From assembly GCA_030628975.1 (NCBI GenBank), contig DAOVPZ010000056.1, positions 1 through 7,024 on the forward strand: 7,024 nucleotides of DNA, given 5' to 3'. This document shows positions 1 to 6,012 of this stretch, one piece after another. Numbering within the stretch: the first letter of the stretch is position 1; every line of letters starts with the position of its first letter. The stretch is from Candidatus Cloacimonadota bacterium. GTDB lineage: Bacteria > Cloacimonadota > Cloacimonadia > JGIOTU-2. A program made the position numbers and the translations under genes. The notes under the pieces were generated by a model, which made no database searches, had not been told where the DNA came from, and saw nothing but the letters and a program-made list of their open reading frames with translations.

Positions 1-290
1 CGTGAGACAGTTCGGTCCCTATCCTTCGTGGGCGGTAGATGTTTGAAGAGAGCCTCATTTAGTACGAGAGGACCGATGAGGACAGACCTCTGGTGCACCG
101 GTTGTGACGCCAGTTGCAACGCCGGATAGCTAAGTCTGGAATGGATAACTGCTGAAAGCATATAAGCGGGAAGCCAACTCTAAGATTAGACATCATTGAG
201 ACTCCTTGGAGACTACAAGGTTGATAGGTTACAGGTGTAAGTCCGGTAACGGATTTAGCCGAGTAATACTAATTAGTCAAAGCCTTACTT
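1..290 (+). rRNA. rrl: 23S ribosomal RNA, 3' end (partial)
   Basis: This is the last part of the large-subunit rRNA, cut by the left edge of the window. The first bases match the conserved stretch that in E. coli lies at about position 2594, just after the peptidyl-transferase loop. The sarcin-ricin loop, target of EF-G/EF-Tu and of ribotoxins, is intact at 61-75 (AGTACGAGAGGACCG). The conserved block CTGAAAGCATATAAGCGGGAA at about 152-172 and the closing segment at 261-290 (GAGTAATACTAATTAGTC then AGCCTTACTT) define the 3' end. It is about 20 nt shorter than E. coli between the sarcin-ricin loop and the 3' end, as is common outside Proteobacteria. The exact 3' end is uncertain by a few bases because the partner strand of helix 1 lies outside the window. 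Confidence 0.98.
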
Positions 291-325
291 TTTATCCTCT
301 TACTTTAATCACTACCATATTTTAT

Positions 326-467
<142 letters not shown>

Positions 468-510
468 TTTTTATGTAAGACTTAATAGAGTTGTTATAAA
501 AATTATTTGA

Positions 511-760
511 TTAATCTTTTTTACTGCTAATAAAAAATACAGTGGTTAAAATTTTAATCCCTATATTTATATTAAATGATTTATATGTTTGTTTCTCATG
601 GACATATTGTTCCCACAATGATTTTATGAATATATTCCAAGTTCTTCTTCTATTCCCAAATACATAATTACAATGAAGACATCAATATCTTTGTTTACCT
701 TTCCGCTTCCCATTTTTTTGTATGGTAAGATTTACATTTTGGACAATGTTTTCTGCTCAT
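511..760 (-). pseudogene. Decayed N-terminal fragment of a zinc-ribbon transposase
   Basis: Read on the minus strand, an ATG at 760-758 preceded by AAGGAA (772-767) opens MSRKHCPKCKSYHTK. The frame is lost at an A7 run (713-719). One base over, the protein resumes as KNGKRKGKQRY, then an in-frame TGA (684-682), then CLHCNYVFGNRRRTW and LWEQYVHEKQTYKSF, ending at TAA 513-511. Joined, this gives CPKC...KNGK..GKQRY.C.HC...F followed by LW..YV..KQT, the usual layout of a four-cysteine zinc ribbon plus the start of the helix-turn-helix of many insertion-sequence transposases (IS1249-like/IS256-type or similar; the exact family is not certain). The TGA sits where Arg is usual, consistent with a CGA to TGA transition. 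The last 25 or so codons look degraded and no DDE catalytic domain follows; the 5S gene lies just beyond. A dead relic, too broken to be translated as one protein. Confidence 0.75.
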
Positions 761-899
761 TTTTATTTCCTTAATTAATTTTTAACATCTAAATAGCTGC
801 TGTTTAAATAGTTAACTATAATTTTAGTAACCACTTTTTGTCCTTTACACCGAAATAAATGATTTAAATTTTATATATTTGTCAAATTTTTCTCAGAAA
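761..899. other. AT-rich gap: possible IS end, small palindrome
   Basis: No gene is seen here. On the minus strand, GGTGTAAAGGACAAAAAGTG starting at 851 lies upstream of the transposase relic and could be the remains of its terminal inverted repeat, but the other end is missing so this cannot be confirmed. A 12-bp perfect palindrome ATAGTTAACTAT lies at 808-819. The stretch is also the 3' flank of the lipoprotein operon (stop at 900-902); I see no convincing GC-rich terminator for it. Confidence 0.4.
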
Positions 900-1439
900 T
901 TAATTCAACATCACCCCACCCCATTCAATTACTGTTGTTCCTTCGCGGATGAAATCGTTAATTTGAGGAGAAGGCAATTCATCCCAATTAACGCATCCTT
1001 GAAAGAAAAGCCAAATTCTAAAGATAGTTTTTGGTGGCGGAGTTATTTTTAATTCTACCAACTTATCTAACTGCTGATTTACAACTGGAAAGATTTTATA
1101 ATATTTGTAAACTTGCAGTCTTTTTAGCCAGTAATCCAGAAATTCATTGGTTTCTTGCTTATTTAATCCAATCTTCAGTAGCAAATCATTCAGTTCAATT
1201 TTTAGATTTTTTTGAGGGATGCACCAACCAGTCCGCCAGTTGGCGGATGACATTATCTTTATAGAGGCTTCATAAAAGAGATAATCATACTTGTTATCTA
1301 TTCTTCCAGATTTTTCTACAAAGACATTCCATGGTGAATTGTATTCTGGAATGCTTTTAGTAATTATTGTGCTATTTTTCAAAATCAGTTTAACCTGGAA
1401 TTGGCACTCTTCTTCTGGATAGATGTAGATTGCTGGTTT
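900..1439 (-). repeat. Duplicated C-terminal domain, copy 1 (partner 2164-2697)
   Basis: The 3' part of the downstream lipoprotein gene repeats, with high nucleotide similarity, the 3' part of its neighbour at 2164-2697. The longest identical run I find by eye is 50 bp: 1081-1130 equals 2345-2394. The ends, coding for IREGTTVIEWGGV.LN, are also nearly identical. The 5' halves of the two genes do not align in this way, so the similarity stops near the start of the KPAIYIYPEE domain. Confidence 0.85.
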
Positions 1440-2135
1440 AAAAACCTCTAAACATGTTAAAAACAATGTATCAAGATTACATAAATCTTTTCCATTACAA
1501 AAACAGGATTTAGAAGCATAAACGGGGGAACCATAACTTGTATCAATAGCACTTGCATAAACACAATGAGAACCTGTTCTTACATTTTCAAATTGGAAAT
1601 TTCCATCATTATCGGAAATGACACTATCAATTTTTGTAAAAGTATACTCTTCGAGTCTCCATAGTTTTACCAAAGCACTATCTGCTGGCAATTGAGTCTC
1701 GTTAATAACTAGATTTCCTGTTATTTTTCCCTCTTCATGTACTGGATACAAAAAAATATTTTCAACTATATATGTAATTTCATCACTATAGAAATTTATA
1801 TTATTAGAAAGGGGACTAATATGTGATAGATTAGATTCTCCGAAACTTCCATATTTGCATGCATAAAGATTATAAAAGCCATCTTCTAAATTTTTAAATT
1901 TAAAATATCCCAGACTGTTTGTATAAGTATTAGAATGAAAGTAAAAATCATTAGAGAATCCAAATCCAGAAATTTTTCTTAAAATAACTTTTGCTCCCCT
2001 TGCAGGATTTCCAGAATCTGCATATAAAATTCTGCCAGTTATACTGGCTTTCTCACTACTTGTTGGACTGGTGCAACTTAAAATGAAAACTGAAAAGATA
2101 AAAAATATTGCTAATGATATACTAGTATTTCTCAT
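900..2135 (-). CDS. Lipoprotein with two carboxypeptidase-regulatory-like repeats and an uncharacterised C-terminal domain
   Basis: This is a 411-residue predicted lipoprotein. Residues 1-20 form a short basic and hydrophobic signal ending in a lipobox (FILS-C21); Thr at +2 favours the outer membrane if E. coli-like sorting applies. Residues 30-96 and 136-230 look like two beta-sandwich repeats of the carboxypeptidase-regulatory/CnaB type: each has a G.I.G/TG start, a middle 'A...V.L' strand, and a 'T/SD..G.F.F.N...G.Y/H' end. Residues 233-411 form a separate domain starting KPAIYIYPEE and ending TVIEWGGVMLN; I recall similar KPVIYLYPE...VVEWGG proteins in diverse bacteria, without a known function. 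A cysteine cluster (C211, C213, C219, C228) lies between repeat 2 and this domain. The start is backed by GGAAGG (2150-2145) nine bases upstream. It is the last gene of a probable operon, 28 bp after its paralogue. The function is unknown; a surface or periplasmic binding role is only a guess. Confidence 0.85.
   Translation of the reverse strand: MRNTSISLAIFFIFSVFILSCTSPTSSEKASITGRILYADSGNPARGAKVILRKISGFGFSNDFYFHSNTYTNSLGYFKFKNLEDGFYNLYACKYGSFGESNLSHISPLSNNINFYSDEITYIVENIFLYPVHEEGKITGNLVINETQLPADSALVKLWRLEEYTFTKIDSVISDNDGNFQFENVRTGSHCVYASAIDTSYGSPVYASKSCFCNGKDLCNLDTLFLTCLEVFKPAIYIYPEEECQFQVKLILKNSTIITKSIPEYNSPWNVFVEKSGRIDNKYDYLFYEASIKIMSSANWRTGWCIPQKNLKIELNDLLLKIGLNKQETNEFLDYWLKRLQVYKYYKIFPVVNQQLDKLVELKITPPPKTIFRIWLFFQGCVNWDELPSPQINDFIREGTTVIEWGGVMLN
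1232..1247. repeat. GC-rich 16-bp palindrome inside a lipoprotein gene
   Basis: TCCGCCA (1232-1238), a GT centre, and TGGCGGA (1241-1247) form a perfect inverted repeat in otherwise AT-rich coding DNA. It encodes part of the SSANWRT segment (residues 296-302), which has no counterpart in the paralogue: there the same place reads PELSS and is two codons shorter. It looks like a small palindromic element that landed in frame, or a local replacement. Whether it is dispersed in the genome cannot be seen here. Confidence 0.6.
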
Positions 2136-2163
2136 AATTGTTTTCCTTCCTTTTTGTTTTATT

Positions 2164-2697
2164 CTAATTCAACAGCACTCCACCCCATTCAATTACTGTT
2201 GTTCCTTCTCGGATGAAATCGGTAATTTGAGGAGAAGGTAGTTCCTCCAGATTATCGGATCCATGAAAGAAGAACCAAATTCTAAAGATTGTTTGTGGTT
2301 GGGGGGCTATATCTAATTCTACAAATTCATCTAACTGCTGATTAACAACTGGAAAGATTTTATAATATTTGTAAACTTGCAGTCTTTTTAGCCAATAATC
2401 CAGAAATTCTTTTGTTTCTTTTTGGTTTAAACCGATTTTTAAGAGTAAATCATTCAGTTCATTCCTTAAATTTTTTTGTGAAATACACCAGCCAGAAGAA
2501 AGTTCAGGCATTATCTTTATAGAAGCTTCATAAAAGAGATAATCATATTTACTGTTTATTCTTCCGGATTTTTCTACAAATGCATCCCAGCCTGATTTAT
2601 ATTCTGGTATGCTTTTAGTAATTCTTGTTCCATTTTTTAAAATCAGTTGAACTTGAAATTGGGAGTCTTCTTCTGGATAGATGTAGATTGCTGGTTT
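2164..2697 (-). repeat. Duplicated C-terminal domain, copy 2 (partner 900-1439)
   Basis: Partner of the domain-sized direct repeat at 900-1439. It is 6 bp shorter, and the difference falls at the site where copy 1 carries a GC-rich palindrome (1232-1247). Both copies are in the same orientation about 1.26 kb apart, a layout that could recombine by deletion or gene conversion. Confidence 0.85.
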
Positions 2698-3066
2698 GTC
2701 TACAGCACTTGTTACTTCTAATATACCGATATCGTATGTATTTTTTCCATCATAGTAAAATTCCATAGTTTGAGTACAAAAAAGATATCCTGAAATTGTA
2801 TCAAATTTGCATGCTTCAATAATATAATTTCCAGCAGAAATCTTTCTAAGCTCAAAATATCCAGAATTATTTGTATAAGTTGAATCAATTATTATAAATC
2901 CCTTTTCTTCTTTTTCAAGTAATTTTACTTTCGCACTATCAGCAGGTTCATAAAACATGTGTATGGTTCCAATTATCTTACCTTTCTCACTACCAGTTGG
3001 GCTGGTACAATTTGCGATTAAGAAAGTTAAACTAAATATTATTAATAATGATTTAATATATTTCAT
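2164..3066 (-). CDS. Paralogous lipoprotein with one regulatory-like repeat and the same C-terminal domain
   Basis: This is a 300-residue predicted lipoprotein. The frame is open to an ATG at 3087, but the start at 3066 is preferred. It has AGGGAG (3076-3071) four bases upstream, gives a standard signal (MKYIKSLLIIFSLTFLIANC, lipobox Cys20), and leaves a normal 23-bp gap after the kinase gene; the upstream ATG has no ribosome binding site. After the mature CTSPTGSEK start, one carboxypeptidase-regulatory-like repeat spans about residues 29-119. The C-terminal domain runs from about 124 (KPAIYIYPEE) to 300 (TVIEWGGVLLN). By eye this domain is about four-fifths identical to that of the downstream gene, with one 2-codon length difference, whereas the N-terminal parts share only the fold pattern and the CTSPT.SEK motif. 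The Trp-Cys of GWCI is kept in both. No function is recognised. Confidence 0.85.
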   Translation of the reverse strand: MKYIKSLLIIFSLTFLIANCTSPTGSEKGKIIGTIHMFYEPADSAKVKLLEKEEKGFIIIDSTYTNNSGYFELRKISAGNYIIEACKFDTISGYLFCTQTMEFYYDGKNTYDIGILEVTSAVDKPAIYIYPEEDSQFQVQLILKNGTRITKSIPEYKSGWDAFVEKSGRINSKYDYLFYEASIKIMPELSSGWCISQKNLRNELNDLLLKIGLNQKETKEFLDYWLKRLQVYKYYKIFPVVNQQLDEFVELDIAPQPQTIFRIWFFFHGSDNLEELPSPQITDFIREGTTVIEWGGVLLN

Positions 3067-3070
3067 TGGT

Positions 3071-3076
3071 CTCCCT
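3071..3076 (-). promoter_or_regulatory. Ribosome binding site that decides the start of the second lipoprotein
   Basis: AGGGAG on the minus strand is followed by ACCA and ATG (3066-3064). No purine-rich site precedes the more upstream in-frame ATG at 3087, and the seven extra residues it would add (MFHIGRP) do not belong to a lipoprotein signal peptide. The shorter start is therefore chosen. Confidence 0.65.
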
Positions 3077-3089
3077 ATATGAAACATTT

Positions 3090-3977
3090 TTATTGTACAA
3101 TTAAGTTTAACTGTTTAGGTAGTATTTTTATGTCAATGTTTTTTTTATCTTTCAAATCTGGAATTTCACCATCTAAATACACTGGTAAGTCTATTTCAGA
3201 CTTTATTATAATCTCATTACCTTGCATCATTTTAACCATTGGAAGATTTGTATGCTTTCCTTTAATAACTTTTGGGAGAAATTTTATTATTTCTCTCCGA
3301 GTTAGTTTATCAATTATACAGAAGTCGAAGACACCATCATCAATTTTTGCATCGGGAGTTAGATGAAATTTTCCACCACAACATTTACCATTTCCAACAG
3401 AAACAAAAAGTTTATCACCCTTGATTGAAATGTCGTTTACTTGAATTTCAACAGGATAGCTTTTACATTTTATAAGAGTTTTCATTACAGCTTTCATATA
3501 ACCACCGGAACCATCCAAGGTTTTACTTTTTGAATAGGTTATTGCTACCTGAGCATCAAACCCAATTCCAAGAGTGTTGATAAAATAATAGTCTTCAACA
3601 TGACCGATATCAATTTTTTGTGTGATTCTTCTTCTTAGTAGTTTTATCTGTTTTTCTAATTTTTTTGGATAATCAATATTTTTAATGAAATCATTTCCTC
3701 CTCCGATTGGAATAATTCCAAGTTTGACTTTTTCAGGATTATCTGACTTCATTATGCCATTCAAAACTTCATTAATAGTACCATCACCACCAGCAACAAT
3801 AATATATTCGATTCCCTGATTTGCGCTTTCAAATGCGAAATTTGTTGCTTGCTTTGGAGAATCAGTAATAGCCATATCATATTCCATATAATGCTTTTGG
3901 AGATATTTTTCAATCTTCCGAATTGAGCGAAATGCTTTGCCTTTGCCAGCAAATGGATTTAAAATAATTTTATACAT
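3090..3977 (-). CDS. Diacylglycerol kinase-family lipid kinase (YegS/DagK-like)
   Basis: This is a 295-residue protein of the DagK/YegS/sphingosine-kinase fold, which transfers phosphate from ATP to a lipid such as diacylglycerol at the cytoplasmic membrane face. The family signatures appear in order: NPFAGKGK (7-14), nucleotide-binding GGDGTINEVLNG (63-74), PIGGGNDF (90-97; usually GTGNDF or GTANDF, so a small variation), INTLGIGFDAQVA (133-145), the VGNGKCCGGKFHLTPDAKIDDG stretch (194-215) and DGE (269-271), which contributes to the catalytic/metal site. Length is normal for the family and no key residue is obviously missing. The start Met is directly followed by the usual first strand (YKIILNP), but I see no strong Shine-Dalgarno upstream. 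It lies 23 bp before the first lipoprotein gene, suggesting co-transcription. Substrate (diacylglycerol, undecaprenol-like or other lipid) cannot be told from sequence. Confidence 0.9.
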   Translation of the reverse strand: MYKIILNPFAGKGKAFRSIRKIEKYLQKHYMEYDMAITDSPKQATNFAFESANQGIEYIIVAGGDGTINEVLNGIMKSDNPEKVKLGIIPIGGGNDFIKNIDYPKKLEKQIKLLRRRITQKIDIGHVEDYYFINTLGIGFDAQVAITYSKSKTLDGSGGYMKAVMKTLIKCKSYPVEIQVNDISIKGDKLFVSVGNGKCCGGKFHLTPDAKIDDGVFDFCIIDKLTRREIIKFLPKVIKGKHTNLPMVKMMQGNEIIIKSEIDLPVYLDGEIPDLKDKKNIDIKILPKQLNLIVQ

Positions 3978-4164
3978 AACTAGTAAAATCAGAAGTTCTA
4001 ATTCCTATCCCTGATTAATCGGGGACTAAATAATATCAAAATTCAAATTTAATAGTTTCAAAAATTAGATAATATTTAGTTTTATTAAATTATATTTTTG
4101 TGTTTTTGTCATTTGTGCTTTGTAATTATTTAAAATTTAGAAATTCGAAATTAGAAATTTTAAT
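3978..4164. other. AT-rich gap with an 18-bp palindrome and short direct repeat
   Basis: The gap separates the end of accDA from the start of the kinase gene. Near the kinase start lies the palindrome TCCCTGATTAATCGGGGA (4008-4025), complementary throughout except for one T.G pair at 4012/4021. Next to the accDA stop, TTAGAAATT occurs twice 14 bp apart (4137-4145, 4151-4159) and lies within an AT-only inverted repeat (4130-4138 with 4155-4163). A promoter for the kinase operon is expected here, but the base composition makes any -35/-10 choice arbitrary. Confidence 0.5.
4008..4025. repeat. 18-bp near-perfect palindrome upstream of the lipid kinase gene
   Basis: The arms TCCCTGATT and AATCGGGGA pair with a single T.G wobble. 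It lies 31 bp upstream of the kinase start codon, on the 5' side of the probable kinase-lipoprotein operon. It could be an operator or a dispersed palindromic element. A related string, TCCCGATTTAT, occurs in the accDA leader at 5832-5842, which hints at a repeat family but is short. Confidence 0.55.
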
Positions 4165-5787
4165 TTATTCTTCATAGAATTTTATCTGACGGTATTTTTT
4201 ATAACGATTTTCGGTTAGTTCTTCTGGTTCTAGTTTTAAAAGTTCTCCTAAATGTAGATGTATTGCTGTTTTTAAGGAATTAGCGGTTTTTTCAATATCA
4301 GTATGTGCACCTTGATCAGGTTCGGAAATTATTTCATCAATTAAGCCTAATTTTAGCAAGTCAAATGCAGAGATTTTTAAAGCTTCAGCAGCTTCTTTGG
4401 ATTTTTTAGGGTCTTTCCATAGAATTGACGCACAACCTTCTGGTGAGATTACAGAATATATAGCATTTTCAAGCATTAAGATTTTATCCGTAACACCAAG
4501 TCCTAAAGCACCACCAGAGCCACCTTCTCCAGTTATGACACTAATAATTGGTACTTGCAGATCGGACATTTCTCTAAGATTTACTGCGATTGCTTCTGCT
4601 TGACCTCGTTCTTCCGCCCCAATGCCTGGATATGCGCCCGGAGTATCAATCAGATTTATTATTGGGCGGTTGAATTTTTCTGCTTGCTTCATTAAACGAA
4701 GTGCTTTTCTATAACCTTCTGGATGAGCCATGCCAAAATGACGATATATGTTTTCTTTAGTATTTTTCCCTTTTTGTTGCCCTATTACAGTAACAGGAAT
4801 TCCTTCAAATAAAGCGATACCACCAACCATTGCGCTATCATCAGCAAAAAATCTGTCACCATGAAGTTCAATAAAATCGTCAAAAATCAGATTGATAAAA
4901 TCAAGGGTTGTTGGACGCTGGATATGTCTTGCCAATGCAAGGGTTTCCATAATCGGATGTCTTGGGATAGAAGCTTGCATAATATCTGTGGAGATTGGTG
5001 GCAGCTTCAATTTGGCTGACTGATGAATCTTAAGAATTTTTTCAATTGTGGTTTTCAAATTTGAACGATCACATATAATGTCTATCATTCCATGTTGTAA
5101 TAGGAACTCAGATCTCTGGAATCCTTTTGGTAATTTTTCTCCAATAGTTTGTTGAATTACTCTTGGTCCTGCAAAACCAATAAGAGCATTCGGTTCAGCA
5201 ATAATAATATCACCCAAAAATGCAAAAGACGCACTTACTCCACCTGTTGTCGGATGAGTCAGTACAGAGATAAACAGTAAACCTGCTTTATCTAATCTCT
5301 TTAAGGCTGCGCTTGTTTTTGCCATCTGCATCAGGGAGATGACACCTTCTTGCATTCTTGCACCACCCGAAGCAGAGATAATTATTAAAGGGATTTTCTC
5401 TTTTAATGCAAGCTCGATAGATCTTGTGACCTTTTCGCCGACTGCTGCTCCCATACTTCCCATCATAAAGGTTTGATCCAGAACTGTAATTACAACAGGA
5501 TATTTTTCAATTTTTGCTATCCCAATTTTTACAGCAGATTTTGCCTTGCTTTTCTTATAGGCAATCTTCAATTTTTCTTTATAACTGACAAACTCCAATG
5601 GATCAATAGATTTTAAATTTTTAGATTGTTCATGAAAACTTCTGGCTTTAGTTAAAAACCTGATCCTTTCATTAGGAGTTAAACCTAAATGGAAATTGCA
5701 TTCAGGACACACAAATTGCTTTTTCGCATAAAAATTGATAAAATGTGTTGTTTTACAACCCGGACATTTGATAAATAATTTTCTCAT
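4165..5787 (-). CDS. accDA: Acetyl-CoA carboxylase carboxyltransferase, fused beta (AccD) and alpha (AccA) subunits
   Basis: This 540-residue protein joins the two carboxyltransferase subunits that most bacteria make separately. It transfers CO2 from carboxybiotin on AccB to acetyl-CoA, giving malonyl-CoA. The AccD half (about 1-265) begins with a zinc ribbon (C8-x2-C11...C27-x2-C30), then SASGGARMQEG (138-148) and HPTTGGVSASFAFLGD (178-193), the glycine-rich oxyanion/CoA region. The AccA half (about 275-540) carries FIELHGDR (305-312), IGQQKG (335-340), DTPGAYPGIGAEERGQ (381-396), GEGGSGGALGLG (420-431) and SPEGCASILWK (448-458). All look intact. A short linker, about residues 260-280, replaces much of the AccA N-terminal helical region, which explains a length below the sum of the two E. 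coli subunits. Start: TGAGGT (5799-5794) six bases upstream. It follows accC by 395 bp on the same strand. Confidence 0.96.
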   Translation of the reverse strand: MRKLFIKCPGCKTTHFINFYAKKQFVCPECNFHLGLTPNERIRFLTKARSFHEQSKNLKSIDPLEFVSYKEKLKIAYKKSKAKSAVKIGIAKIEKYPVVITVLDQTFMMGSMGAAVGEKVTRSIELALKEKIPLIIISASGGARMQEGVISLMQMAKTSAALKRLDKAGLLFISVLTHPTTGGVSASFAFLGDIIIAEPNALIGFAGPRVIQQTIGEKLPKGFQRSEFLLQHGMIDIICDRSNLKTTIEKILKIHQSAKLKLPPISTDIMQASIPRHPIMETLALARHIQRPTTLDFINLIFDDFIELHGDRFFADDSAMVGGIALFEGIPVTVIGQQKGKNTKENIYRHFGMAHPEGYRKALRLMKQAEKFNRPIINLIDTPGAYPGIGAEERGQAEAIAVNLREMSDLQVPIISVITGEGGSGGALGLGVTDKILMLENAIYSVISPEGCASILWKDPKKSKEAAEALKISAFDLLKLGLIDEIISEPDQGAHTDIEKTANSLKTAIHLHLGELLKLEPEELTENRYKKYRQIKFYEE

Positions 5788-5820
5788 AGTTTTACCTCAG
5801 ATAGTGAATATTTTAGGATT

Positions 5821-5951
5821 GCGAAAACGAATCCCGATTTATCCTCGATTCCTGAACTCATCAGGAATGTGCTTAATTGGAGAGATGAACTTTTCGCCTA
5901 AACTGTTCTGCTGAAAGTTCGTCCCAAAATAATTTGGAACTCCTTTCAGCA
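5821..5951 (-). promoter_or_regulatory. Structured leader of accDA with competing stem-loops
   Basis: Several inverted repeats are packed into this block, which is richer in GC than its flanks. Hairpin A: TGCTGAAAG (5909-5917) pairs with CTTTCAGCA (5943-5951), with an inner CCAAA/TTTGG stem. Hairpin B: ATTCCTGA (5848-5855) pairs with TCAGGAAT (5861-5868), loop of five. GCGAAAA (5821-5827) pairs with TTTTCGC (5891-5897) and would enclose hairpin B. An alternative stem, GAACTTT (5887-5893) with AAAGTTC (5914-5920), uses bases of both hairpin A and the enclosing stem and so excludes them. If accDA is transcribed through here, the block ends about 34 nt before the start codon. No U-tract follows either hairpin, so simple termination is not supported. 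It could be a leader RNA or a dispersed palindromic element; no known riboswitch is recognised. Confidence 0.45.
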
Positions 5952-6012
5952 CTCCATATATTAATTAATTTTTTTAATTCATTTTATATAATCTAAATAT
6001 CTGAAAATCTTT

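Noticed and set aside
1031..1264. Plus-strand ORF of 77 codons
   Set aside because: It lies wholly inside the minus-strand lipoprotein gene, which has a clear domain structure and a paralogue; the plus-strand peptide resembles nothing I recognise.
3067..3087. Upstream ATG (3087) as the start of the second lipoprotein
   Set aside because: It has no ribosome binding site and would put seven atypical residues before a standard lipoprotein signal peptide.
3079..3366. Plus-strand ORF of 95 codons
   Set aside because: It overlaps the 3' end of the lipid kinase gene in antisense, where the kinase motifs are intact. It has no supporting features beyond being open.
3761..3952. Minus-strand ORF of 63 codons in another frame
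   Set aside because: It is a shadow of the kinase gene across its nucleotide-binding motif.
4030..4085. Promoter for the lipid kinase operon on the minus strand
   Set aside because: A TTGAAA and TATTAT/GATATT pair can be found, but the spacing is 18-20 bp and many similar hexamers occur in this AT-rich stretch.
4130..4163. AT-only inverted repeat after the accDA stop as a terminator
   Set aside because: The 9-bp stem (4130-4138 with 4155-4163) has no G or C and no U-tract follows it on the minus strand. Such pairing is expected by chance in this base composition.
4397..4603. Plus-strand ORF of 68 codons
   Set aside because: It is antisense to the strongly conserved AccA half of accDA.
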